Shown: positions 27,230-35,587 of the stretch, one piece after another
Layout: each line of letters opens with the position of its first letter
Numbering within the stretch: the first letter of the stretch is position 1
DNA from: Mycobacterium sp.
Lineage (GTDB): Bacteria > Actinomycetota > Actinomycetes > Mycobacteriales > Mycobacteriaceae
Direction of reading: 5' to 3'
NCBI GenBank assembly: GCA_023264735.1
Contig: JAHFVD010000016.1
Coordinates: 62,655 to 126,654 of the forward strand
DNA: 64,000 nt
Position numbers and translations under genes: made by a program
Notes under the pieces: model-generated
The model's input: the letters and a program-made list of their open reading frames with translations, nothing else
What the model was told of the DNA's origin: nothing
Database searches by the model: none

Positions 27230-27555
27230 GCGGTGACGCCGGTTTCGCCACCGTCGAAGCGGCGATTGCCATCGCCGCGCTGGTGGCGGTGCTCGTTGTC
27301 TGCGCCGGCGGCCTCACCGCGGTGGCGATGCAGGTCCGCTGCATCGACGCTGCCCGGGAGGCGGCGCGGCTGGCGGCCCGCGGCGACGAGACGAGCGCGG
27401 TGGCCGCGGCCCGCGGGGTCGGACCTGCCGGGGCGACGCTGCAGCTCCGTCGCGACGGCGGCTTCGTCGTCGCGACAGTCAGCGGCCACTCCCGGCTGCT
27501 GCCGGGCGTCACCATCCGAGCCGACGCCGTCGCGGCCGCCGAGCCTGGCTCGTGA
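27226..27555 (+). CDS. TadE-like minor pilin with no canonical start codon (Rv3655c-like)
   Basis: The frame encodes SGDAG-FATVEAAIAIAALVAV, a textbook TadE prepilin cleavage and helix region, followed by ~75 residues ending at TGA 27553-27555. No ATG, GTG or TTG occurs in this frame between a GTG at 27007 (inside the end of tadC, which would add 73 implausible residues) and the cleavage site. A GTG at 27233 is one base out of frame. Initiation may use CTA/CTG-like codons, or the ribosome may shift from the pilin. The start given is therefore a placeholder. The protein itself looks real by its pilin signature and codon usage. Confidence 0.65.
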   Translation, partial: LSGDAGFATVEAAIAIAALVAVLVVCAGGLTAVAMQVRCIDAAREAARLAARGDETSAVAAARGVGPAGATLQLRRDGGFVVATVSGHSRLLPGVTIRADAVAAAEPGS

Positions 27556-27886
27556 CGACCGCGGCGCCGCGACGGTATTGGCCGCGATCCTGATCGCCGC
27601 GTTGGTGTCGATCGCCGTGGCCGGTATCCAGATCGGCAGTGCTGTGGTGGCGCGACACCGGGCGCAGGCGGGTGCGGACATGGCCGCGCTGGCCGCGGCC
27701 ATGTGGCTGCCGCAGGGTGCCGACAGCGCGTGCCGACAAGCAGCCGCGGTGAGCCGCGCCATGGGCGCGGCTCTGCGCGGCTGCAAGGTCGACGAGCTAG
27801 ACGTTGTCGTCGCGGTCGACGTGGCGACCGGCCGCCTACTCGGCGGGACGGCCCGCGCCACGGCGCGGGCCGGACCCGCCGATTAG
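27545..27886 (+). CDS. TadE-like helical protein, Rv3654c-like (non-canonical start)
   Basis: DDRGAATVLAAILIAALVSI begins a pilin-type hydrophobic segment, followed by ARHRAQAGADMAALAAAMW and a Cys pair (ADSACRQ, LRGCKV). This matches the secreted-helicase-neighbourhood TadE-like family. The natural start just before DDRG lacks ATG/GTG/TTG. CTG 27545 gives a sensible N-terminus (x-ARDDRGAATV). The first ordinary start, TTG 27578, would remove the leader. A GTG at 27552 overlaps the previous stop but leads to a 13-codon dead end. M. tuberculosis Rv3654c is annotated from an internal start, perhaps for the same reason. Confidence 0.6.
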   Translation: MARDDRGAATVLAAILIAALVSIAVAGIQIGSAVVARHRAQAGADMAALAAAMWLPQGADSACRQAAAVSRAMGAALRGCKVDELDVVVAVDVATGRLLGGTARATARAGPAD

Positions 27887-28890
27887 GCGTTCGTCAGTTT
27901 GGCCTCGGCCAATTCCGCGTCAGTCGGCAGTCGCAGGGTGATCAGCCCGGCGAACACATCGTTGTCGACCTCCATGCGGTTGACCGTGACATGTATCGGC
28001 ACCCAACCGCTGCCGACCCCAGGCAGCCGCAATACTCGGCTCGTGCTGCCGGTTTCGAACTCCTCGGCCATCGGGATCAGCTCGCCGCGGTCGTCGGGAT
28101 GGAACTGGATGCTGTGGCGCCAGTCGTAATACGGGCACGGGTCGTCCAGCCACTTCAGCAGCTGCCAGTTACTGAGATCCACAAGTGCGCGGTGCACCCC
28201 CGTCTGTGCGAGGCCGTCGAGAACCCGTTGCGTTACCTGGTCGGGGGGCAGACCGCCCTCGTCGACGTCGCAACGCAGGTTCATCGCGCGGGCGATCAGA
28301 TGCTCGGTACCGTCCGCGGCTTCCTCAATGGCCGTGCGCGCCACGAACCCCGTCTGGACGACCTCGTTACCGTCGGTGAAAGTCCAAGTGGTGCAATATG
28401 TTCGGGCAGGAGCCTCACCCTTGGCCAAGGCCAGCACGTTGGCCTCGTCACTGTTGAAGCTTCGGTCGGGGAGATCCTCGGCGAACGCAATATCGTGCGT
28501 CGGTGCCTGCGTGGGATCCCTGCCCGCGTTGACCAGCGATTCGACGGTGTCGGTGGCGACGCCAAGGGTGATGTCCCACTTGAGCGGCCCGGGTATCGGC
28601 CGTTCCGGGGGCTGCGTATCGGCGGGCCCGATCCAGGTGTGGACACCGTGCATCCGGCCGTCGGACATCTGCACCGGTTCGGTTCGGATCACCCGATCGC
28701 TCTTCGGGGTGATGCTGGCCAGGCTGTTACCGGTCGCCACGGTTTCGGCGATAGCGGTTTGGATCGCCGCCAGGTAGGGACTGCGGCGCACGTAGATCGC
28801 CAGCGGAACCAGGTTCTTCATCTGCCGGCCCTGCGCAACCACCACGGGTTCGGTGCCGAGGGTCTCCACGAGCAGCCAATCGTGGGTCAT
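27883..28890 (-). CDS. PAS/GAF-like signalling protein (Rv3651-like)
   Basis: This 335-residue soluble protein has no catalytic motif. It matches Rv3651 in length and position. From what I recall of the family structure, it folds as GAF/PAS-like domains that could sense a ligand. Landmarks are WLLVETLGTEPVVVAQGR at the N-terminus, YCTTWTFTDGNEVVQTGFVART in the middle, and a second alpha/beta domain containing DDPCPYYDWRHSIQFHPDD. In M. tuberculosis PE and PE_PGRS genes flank it. Here it directly abuts the Tad locus, overlapping the last TadE-like gene tail-to-tail by 4 nt. Confidence 0.7.
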   Translation of the reverse strand: MTHDWLLVETLGTEPVVVAQGRQMKNLVPLAIYVRRSPYLAAIQTAIAETVATGNSLASITPKSDRVIRTEPVQMSDGRMHGVHTWIGPADTQPPERPIPGPLKWDITLGVATDTVESLVNAGRDPTQAPTHDIAFAEDLPDRSFNSDEANVLALAKGEAPARTYCTTWTFTDGNEVVQTGFVARTAIEEAADGTEHLIARAMNLRCDVDEGGLPPDQVTQRVLDGLAQTGVHRALVDLSNWQLLKWLDDPCPYYDWRHSIQFHPDDRGELIPMAEEFETGSTSRVLRLPGVGSGWVPIHVTVNRMEVDNDVFAGLITLRLPTDAELAEAKLTNA

Positions 28891-29122
28891 CGTCGCAGTT
28901 TAACGGCGCCACCTTGCGTCCACCTTGGGATGCGACCCCCGGGGAATCCGCAGGTGAGCCGCGGCAACCTTGTCCAGCAAACCGCCACGTTGTCGATTTC
29001 CTTGCGCGCAAAGTGGTCGTTCGGTATTTTTCGCTACGCCTCCAGCAGGTGCCGGGCACCTGCCAGCGGGTGTGTTCGCATCGTGGGAGTCGACCGTTCG
29101 AGGGGTCCTGTCGGCACGGCGA

Positions 29123-31450
29123 TCAGGCATTGCCGCCGGCCAATTGCGCCAGAACGAGTCTGAGGACTCGGACCGCGCCGGCTTTGTCCAACGGGTCATT
29201 CCCGTTGCCGCACTTCGGTGACTGCACGCATGACGGGCAGCCCTGCGGGCATTCACACGCCTCGATCGCCGCCGCGGTGGCGCCCAGCCAGGTGCTGGCC
29301 AATCTATAGCCGCGTTCGGCGAAGCCGGCCCCGCCGGGGTGCCCGTCATAGACGAACACGGTGGGCAATCCGTCGGCGCCGACGGTCGTGGACAGACCAC
29401 CGATATCGCCGCGGTCGCAACTGGCCACCAGCGGCAACAAGCCGATCGCGGCATGCTCGGCCGCATGCAGCGATCCGGGCACTCGCAACGGATCAATTCC
29501 GCTGTCCGACATTGCTTCCGGGGTGATCGTATACATCACCGCGGTCGTGGGCAGGCAGTGCTCGGGCATGTCGAGTTCGACGAAATCGATGACCTCCCCG
29601 GACAACCGCCTGCGCAGGTAGCCGATCACCCGGTGGGTCACCGAGACCGGGACCAGTCCCAGCGTCACCGCGTCGTAGTGGGCACGTTCGCCGTTTCCGG
29701 TAATCGCGATATCGGTGACCTCCCGGGCGAACGTGGTGTAGCCGGGATCCTCGGCGTGGACGAACGCCACTCCGTCTTCGAAGCTCAGTGAGTCGACGAG
29801 GTAACTCTCGCCCTGGTGCAGATACACCGCCCCGGGGTGAACCGTCGCCGGGGCCTGACCCGCGCCGGTGCTGCCCAGCATCCGCCCGGTACCGGCCTCG
29901 ACAATCGCGATCTGGCCACCGGCCGAACCCCGGATATCGACAGCCGGATGCGGATCCAGCCCGGCGGCGGGGAAGTACTTGCCGCCGCGCCGGCGCAGCA
30001 ACCCGTCCTCGACCAGCTCGGTGGCCACCGCGTCGGCCTCCCAGCGGCGCACCTCGGCCTCGTCCAGCGGAAGTTCGGTAGCCGCGCACAGCAGCTGTGG
30101 ACCCAGTACGTAGGGGTTCCCCGGATCGATCACGACGCGCTCGACCGGCTTGTCGAGCAGCGCCTCAGGGTGGTGCACCAAATAGGTGTCCAACGGGTCG
30201 TCGCGCGCGATGAGGACCACGAGCGCGCCCTGGCCGCGCCTGCCGGACCGGCCGGCCTGCTGCCAAAACGACGCGACCGTCCCCGGGAACCCGGCCAGCA
30301 GCACCGCATCCAGCCCGGCGATGTCGATGCCCAATTCGAGCGCGTTCGTCGTCGCCAGCCCGCGCAGTTCACCGTCTGACAGCGCCCGTTCCAGTTCCCG
30401 TCGGTCCTCGGCGAGGTAGCCCGCCCGGTAGGACGCGACCGTGTGTGAAAGTTGCGGCGCGATCTGCTCGAGACGGGCACGCGCGCCCAGCGCCGTCAGC
30501 TCCGCACCGCGCCGGGACCGCACAAATGTCAACGTCCGTGCACCTTCAGCAACCAAATCGGCCATCATGCGGGCGGCCTCGGAGCCCGCCGAATGCCGCA
30601 CCGGCGCGCCGTTCTCGCCCAGCAGGTCAGTGCGCAAATCGGGCTCCCACAGCGCCACTGTTCGTGCACCTTGCGGTGACCCGTCTTCGGTCACCGCCGC
30701 GACGGTGTGACCGATCAATTCGGCGGCGGTCTCGCCGGGTGCGGCGGTGGTCGCGCTGGCGAAGATGACCGTGGGCCCCGGCGCCGACGCCGGCGCGTAG
30801 CGTTCGCACAGCCGCAGCAACCGGCGCAACACCATCGCCACATTCGAGCCGAAAATCCCACGGTAGTAATGGCATTCGTCGACCACGATGTAGCGCAGAC
30901 CGCGCAGGAACACCGCCCAGCGGGCGTGGTTGCGCAGCAGCGACAGGTGGATCATGTCCGGGTTGGAGAACAGCCACCGCGAGCGTTCACGGGCGAATCT
31001 GCGTACCTCGGTGGGGGTGTCGCCGTCATAGGACGTCGGTGCGACATCGGCCAGTGCGGCCACCGATGTGGTCAATGAATGGGCGGCGCGCAATTGGTCG
31101 TGGCCGAGCGCTTTCGTTGGGGACAAATAGAGCGCCCTGGCGCGCGGATCACGAGCCAGCACATCCATGATCGGCAATTGAAACGCCAGCGACTTTCCCG
31201 ATGCCGTGCCGGTGCTTATCACGACATGATGTCCATCATGGGCGAGGTCGGCGGCACGCACCTGATGCGACCACGGGCGGGCGATTCCGTGATCATGGAA
31301 CGCGCGGAGCACATCTGGATCAGCCCAGGCAGGCCAGTCCGCGCCGTCGGCCTGGCGAGCGGGAAGCTCGGCGACGTGGCGCAATGCCTCAGGCGATGAT
31401 TCGGCACCCGCGACGGCCGCGCTAAGCAGCTCGCTGCCGAAACTCACCAT
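29123..31450 (-). CDS. DEAD/DEAH-box DNA helicase, MrfA-like (Rv3649-like)
   Basis: This 775-residue superfamily 2 helicase has motif I STGTASGKSLAFQLP and motif II DECHYYRG. Its other motifs are SPTKALGHDQ (Ia), FASATT (III) and QQAGRSGRRGQG (VI). A C-terminal DUF1998 domain carries the cysteine cluster CECPQGCPSCVQSPKCGNGN. This architecture is that of MrfA, a 3'-5' helicase that with MrfB repairs mitomycin C damage. No mrfB-like exonuclease gene is adjacent. It diverges from cspA with a ~290-bp gap. The 232 bp downstream show no feature. Confidence 0.9.
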   Translation of the reverse strand: MVSFGSELLSAAVAGAESSPEALRHVAELPARQADGADWPAWADPDVLRAFHDHGIARPWSHQVRAADLAHDGHHVVISTGTASGKSLAFQLPIMDVLARDPRARALYLSPTKALGHDQLRAAHSLTTSVAALADVAPTSYDGDTPTEVRRFARERSRWLFSNPDMIHLSLLRNHARWAVFLRGLRYIVVDECHYYRGIFGSNVAMVLRRLLRLCERYAPASAPGPTVIFASATTAAPGETAAELIGHTVAAVTEDGSPQGARTVALWEPDLRTDLLGENGAPVRHSAGSEAARMMADLVAEGARTLTFVRSRRGAELTALGARARLEQIAPQLSHTVASYRAGYLAEDRRELERALSDGELRGLATTNALELGIDIAGLDAVLLAGFPGTVASFWQQAGRSGRRGQGALVVLIARDDPLDTYLVHHPEALLDKPVERVVIDPGNPYVLGPQLLCAATELPLDEAEVRRWEADAVATELVEDGLLRRRGGKYFPAAGLDPHPAVDIRGSAGGQIAIVEAGTGRMLGSTGAGQAPATVHPGAVYLHQGESYLVDSLSFEDGVAFVHAEDPGYTTFAREVTDIAITGNGERAHYDAVTLGLVPVSVTHRVIGYLRRRLSGEVIDFVELDMPEHCLPTTAVMYTITPEAMSDSGIDPLRVPGSLHAAEHAAIGLLPLVASCDRGDIGGLSTTVGADGLPTVFVYDGHPGGAGFAERGYRLASTWLGATAAAIEACECPQGCPSCVQSPKCGNGNDPLDKAGAVRVLRLVLAQLAGGNA

Positions 31451-31739
31451 TTGAAATCAGCCCTTTCGAAAAATATCTACAGCCCCGTATCGAATTGTTC
31501 ATCAGTTAGTAGCACCGAGACTGTCGCAAGAGCCTCGGACATGATTGGATAAGTGCGGTCGCAGCTTCTGTGTTCGTGTGTCAGCACTCGCAGGATCGAC
31601 GTTGCGGTCGCGGTTCCTGCGAGGGTCTGTAGGTCGGGTGAGTTCCGACGACTCCACGAAGGATGGCGGTCGGAACGGGCCCGGTCTGCCGAAAACTCGG
31701 TCGGCCGCTCCCGGTTGGAAGAGAAGGAAAGTACGAAAG

Positions 31740-31943
31740 ATGCCACAGGGAACTGTGAAGTGGTTCAACGCCGAGAAGGGTTTCGGGTTCATCGCACCCG
31801 AGGACGGCTCTGCCGACGTGTTCGTCCACTACACGGAAATTCAGGGGTCGGGCTTCCGCACCCTTGAGGAGAATCAACGGGTCGAGTTCGAGGTCGGTCA
31901 GAGCCCCAAGGGACCGCAAGCCACTGGCGTGCGCTCCATCTGA
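31740..31943 (+). CDS. cspA: Cold-shock protein CspA
   Basis: This 67-residue cold-shock domain has RNP1 [11 protein letters not shown] and RNP2 DVFVHYTEI, which bind single-stranded RNA or DNA and melt mRNA structure. The ATG at 31740 follows GAGAAGGAAAG. The ~290-bp gap to the divergent helicase leaves room for a long 5' leader, as usual for csp genes. No definite thermosensor structure could be drawn by eye. It is equivalent to Rv3648c. Confidence 0.95.
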   Translation: MPQGTVKWFNAEKGFGFIAPEDGSADVFVHYTEIQGSGFRTLEENQRVEFEVGQSPKGPQATGVRSI

Positions 31944-32105
31944 TCAACAACGACATCACGAAACACCCCCGAGCGTCCCGGTGACGGGTATCGCCGGGGG
32001 TGCTTTCGTTCGTGGCTGTCCCACGGGAGGCTTTCTTCTGGGGAACTCGCCACGCCCGTTGAGAGCTGGGCGGCCGCTACCCGCTGACTGCCTTACTGTC
32101 GAATC

Positions 32106-32684
32106 GTGAGCCAGCTGTCCTTCTTCTCGGCTGAGTCGGTGCCCCCTGCGGTCGCCGACCTCACCGGGTTGCTCGCGGCGGCCGGACAGGTGGTGATGGT
32201 CGGCGGCGGGGCGCGGCTGTCAGTGGTGGTCGACGAGCGGTGGCGGGCGCAGGCGCTCGCCGACATGATCATCGACGCGGGGCTGGAAGCCGAGATCACC
32301 CGCACCGACGAAGACAATCCTCTGGTGCGCACCGCCGTGGACGTGCGGTTGGTGGGGATCGCCACCGACTGGACCAGGGGAGCGGTCAAGACGGTGCCGC
32401 CCCAATGGCTGCCGGGGGCCCGCGAACTGCGGGCCTGGACGCTGGCCGCCGGCGTCCCGGAAGCCGACCGATATCTGCTCGGATTGGATCCGCACGCACC
32501 CGACACGCATTCGCCGCTAGCATCGGCATTGATGCGGGTGGGAATCGCACCGACTCTGATTGGCACTCGGGGAGCCCGTCCGGCCCTGAGAATAAGTGGT
32601 CGCCGACGGCTATCACGCCTGGTAGAGACGGTGGGGGAGCCGCCTGATCTGATTGAGGCGTTGTCAGCGTGGCCCCGAATCTGA
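32106..32684 (+). CDS. Conserved hypothetical protein (Rv3647c-like)
   Basis: This 192-residue protein has the same length as Rv3647c and lies at the same place upstream of topA. The N-terminal half has the pattern of a small alpha/beta domain (VVMVGGGARLSVVVDERWRAQAL). The middle contains the WTRGAVKTVPPQWLPGARELRAW block, and the C-terminus is basic (ISGRRRLSRLVE). No catalytic or metal motif is seen and no function is known. Codon use is ordinary for the genome, and the gene is separated from topA by 112 bp. Confidence 0.75.
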   Translation: MSQLSFFSAESVPPAVADLTGLLAAAGQVVMVGGGARLSVVVDERWRAQALADMIIDAGLEAEITRTDEDNPLVRTAVDVRLVGIATDWTRGAVKTVPPQWLPGARELRAWTLAAGVPEADRYLLGLDPHAPDTHSPLASALMRVGIAPTLIGTRGARPALRISGRRRLSRLVETVGEPPDLIEALSAWPRI

Positions 32685-32796
32685 GACATTCCCCTGCGGG
32701 GGTCGGTTTGCGTTGACCGCTCCGGAGTGCGAAATTGTCAGTTGCCCGCGGGTCGGGGGTACCTGTGGGCAAGACAGAAGTGGAGCGTAAGCGCAG

Positions 32797-35586
32797 TTGG
32801 CTGACGACGGCCGCGGTAGCGGCAACCGAAGTAGTAACGGCAACGTCCGGCGGCTCGTGATCGTCGAGTCGCCCACCAAAGCGCGCAAGATCGCCGGCTA
32901 CCTCGGCTCCAATTACATTGTCGAGTCGTCCCGCGGCCACATCCGTGACCTGCCTCGCAACGCCGCCGACGTGCCGGCCAAGTACAAATCCGAGCCCTGG
33001 GCGCGCCTCGGCGTCAACGTCGAGGACAACTTCGAGCCGCTCTACATCATCAGCCCCGATAAGAAGAGCACCGTTTCGGAGCTGAAGGGCTTGTTGAAAG
33101 ATGTAGACGAGCTCTATCTGGCCACGGACGGTGACCGCGAGGGTGAGGCCATCGCCTGGCACCTGCTGGAGACGCTCAAGCCCAGCGTGCCGGTCAAGCG
33201 CATGGTGTTCCACGAGATCACCGAACCCGCCATCCGTGCGGCCGCCGATAATCCCCGCGACCTGGACAACGATCTGGTCGACGCCCAGGAGACCCGACGC
33301 ATCCTCGACCGGCTGTATGGCTACGAGGTCAGCCCGGTTCTGTGGAAGAAGGTCGCCCCGAAGCTGTCGGCCGGCCGGGTGCAGTCGGTGGCCACCCGGA
33401 TCATCGTGCAGCGCGAACGCGACCGGATGGCCTTCCGCAGCGCGTCTTACTGGGACATCATCGCCGAGCTCGACGCCAGCGTCTCGGACCCGAACGCGAC
33501 CCCGCCCCGCTTCACCGCCCGGCTGGTCAACGTCGACAACAAGCGGGTGGCGACCGGCCGCGACTTCGACTCCCTGGGCGTGGTTCGCAAGCCCGACGAG
33601 GTCGTGGTGCTCGATGAGGCCGCCGCGGGCTCGCTGGCCACCGGTTTACAGGCCTCCAGCCTCGCCGTTGCGTCGGTGGAGGAGAAGCCGTACACCCGCA
33701 AGCCGTATCCGCCTTTCATGACCTCCACGTTGCAGCAGGAGGCCGGCCGCAAGCTGCGGTTCTCCGCCGAACGGACGATGAGCATCGCGCAGCGGCTCTA
33801 CGAGAACGGCTACATCACCTATATGCGTACCGACTCGACGACGCTGTCGCAGTCGGCGATCGATGCCGCCCGCAACCAGGCGCGTCAGCTCTATGGCGAC
33901 GAGTACGTCCACCCGTCGCCGCGCCAGTACACCCGCAAGGTCAAGAACGCCCAGGAGGCGCACGAGGCCATCCGGCCCGCCGGTGACGTCTTCGCCACCC
34001 CCGGCGCGCTGCACCGCGAGCTCGACACCGACGAGTTCCGGCTCTACGAGCTGATCTGGCAGCGTACGGTCGCCTCGCAGATGGCCGACGCCCGCGGGAC
34101 CACGCTGAGCCTGCGGATCAACGGCACCTCCGCCGACGGCCGCGAGGTCACCTTCGCCGCCAGCGGCCGCACGATCACTTTCGCCGGCTTCCTCAAGGCC
34201 TACGTCGAGACCGTCGACGAGCAGGCCGGGGGTGAGGCCGACGATGCCGAGAGCCGGCTGCCGCAGCTGCGCCAGGGTCAGCGCGTGGACGCGACCCGGC
34301 TCAACGCAGACGGGCACACCACCAATCCGCCGGCTCGCTACACCGAGGCGTCGCTGATCAAGGCGCTCGAGGATCTCGGAATCGGCCGTCCCTCAACGTA
34401 TTCCTCGATCATCAAGACGATCCAGGACCGCGGCTACGTCCACAAGAAGGGCAGCGCGCTGGTGCCGTCCTGGGTGGCGTTCGCGGTCACCGGGTTGCTC
34501 GAGCAGCACTTCGGCCGGCTGGTGGACTACGACTTCACCGCCGCCATGGAGGACGAGCTCGACGAGATCGCCAGCGGCCAGGAACGGCGCACCAACTGGC
34601 TGACCAACTTCTACTTCGGCGGCGAGCACGGCGTCGCGGACTCGATCGCCCGCGCCGGTGGCCTGAAGAAGCTGGTTGGCGTCAACCTCGAGGGCATCGA
34701 CGCTCGAGAGGTCAACTCCATCAAGCTCTTTGACGACGAAGAAGGCCGCACGATCGTGGTGCGCGTCGGCAAGAACGGCCCGTACCTGGAGCGGATGATC
34801 CTCGGCGAGGACGGTGAGCCCAAACCGCAGCGGGCCAACCTCAACGATGAGATCACCCCTGACGAGCTGACCCTCGAATTGGCCGAAACTCTTTTCGCGA
34901 CACCGCAAGAGGGCCGGACGCTCGGCGTGGATCCGGTGTCCGGGCACGAAATCGTGGCCAGGGACGGCCGATACGGGCCCTACGTCACCGAGGTGCTGCC
35001 CCTGCCGCCAGACGATGACCCGGGAGTCACGGCCAAGAAAGGCAAGAAGCCGACCGGCCCCAAGCCGCGCACCGGCTCACTGCTGCGGTCGATGGATCTG
35101 CAGACCGTCACGCTCGAGGATGCCCTCAAACTGATCTCACTGCCGCGGGTTGTCGGCGTGGATCCCGAGAACGGCGAGGAGATCACCGCGCAGAACGGCC
35201 GCTACGGGCCATACCTCAAGCGCGGCACCGACTCTCGTTCGCTGGCCACCGAGGACCAGATCTTCGACATCACTCTCGAAGAGGCGCTGAAGATCTATGC
35301 CGAGCCCAAACGGCGTGGTCGGCAAGGCGCTGCGGCGCCGCCACTGCGGGAACTGGGTGTCGATGCGGCGTCGGGTCAGCCGATGGTGATCAAGGACGGC
35401 CGGTTCGGCCCGTACGTCACCGACGGCGAGACCAATGCCAGCCTGCGCAAGGGCGATGACGTCCTGAGCATCACCGACGAGCGGGCTTCGGAACTGCTCG
35501 CCGACCGGCGGGCTCGTGGCCCGGTCAAGAAGAAGGCTCCCGCGAAAAAGGCGACGCGCAAGAAGGCTCCCGCCAAGAAAGCTTGA
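32797..35586 (+). CDS. topA: DNA topoisomerase I
   Basis: This 929-residue type IA topoisomerase relaxes negative supercoils. The Toprim domain shows VIVESPTKARKIAGYLG and ATDGDREGEAIAWHL with the acidic metal ligands. The catalytic Tyr342 lies in YITYMRTDSTTLS. The C-terminal part has repeated Topo_C_Rpt units (for example GRYGPYVTEV, GRYGPYLKRG and GRFGPYVTDG) instead of zinc fingers, and a Lys-rich tail KKAPAKKATRKKAPAKKA that aids DNA binding, as in M. tuberculosis. A TTG start is inferred from the family N-terminus. The only upstream purine run is GGAGCG. Its stop is one base from that of the converging cyclase. Confidence 0.96.
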   Translation: MADDGRGSGNRSSNGNVRRLVIVESPTKARKIAGYLGSNYIVESSRGHIRDLPRNAADVPAKYKSEPWARLGVNVEDNFEPLYIISPDKKSTVSELKGLLKDVDELYLATDGDREGEAIAWHLLETLKPSVPVKRMVFHEITEPAIRAAADNPRDLDNDLVDAQETRRILDRLYGYEVSPVLWKKVAPKLSAGRVQSVATRIIVQRERDRMAFRSASYWDIIAELDASVSDPNATPPRFTARLVNVDNKRVATGRDFDSLGVVRKPDEVVVLDEAAAGSLATGLQASSLAVASVEEKPYTRKPYPPFMTSTLQQEAGRKLRFSAERTMSIAQRLYENGYITYMRTDSTTLSQSAIDAARNQARQLYGDEYVHPSPRQYTRKVKNAQEAHEAIRPAGDVFATPGALHRELDTDEFRLYELIWQRTVASQMADARGTTLSLRINGTSADGREVTFAASGRTITFAGFLKAYVETVDEQAGGEADDAESRLPQLRQGQRVDATRLNADGHTTNPPARYTEASLIKALEDLGIGRPSTYSSIIKTIQDRGYVHKKGSALVPSWVAFAVTGLLEQHFGRLVDYDFTAAMEDELDEIASGQERRTNWLTNFYFGGEHGVADSIARAGGLKKLVGVNLEGIDAREVNSIKLFDDEEGRTIVVRVGKNGPYLERMILGEDGEPKPQRANLNDEITPDELTLELAETLFATPQEGRTLGVDPVSGHEIVARDGRYGPYVTEVLPLPPDDDPGVTAKKGKKPTGPKPRTGSLLRSMDLQTVTLEDALKLISLPRVVGVDPENGEEITAQNGRYGPYLKRGTDSRSLATEDQIFDITLEEALKIYAEPKRRGRQGAAAPPLRELGVDAASGQPMVIKDGRFGPYVTDGETNASLRKGDDVLSITDERASELLADRRARGPVKKKAPAKKATRKKAPAKKA

Positions 35587-35587
35587 T

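Noticed and set aside
27703..29163. 486-codon plus-strand frame
   Set aside because: It is antisense to the Rv3651-like gene and overlaps the last TadE-like gene. It has no recognisable motif and the opposite strand has an ordinary protein.
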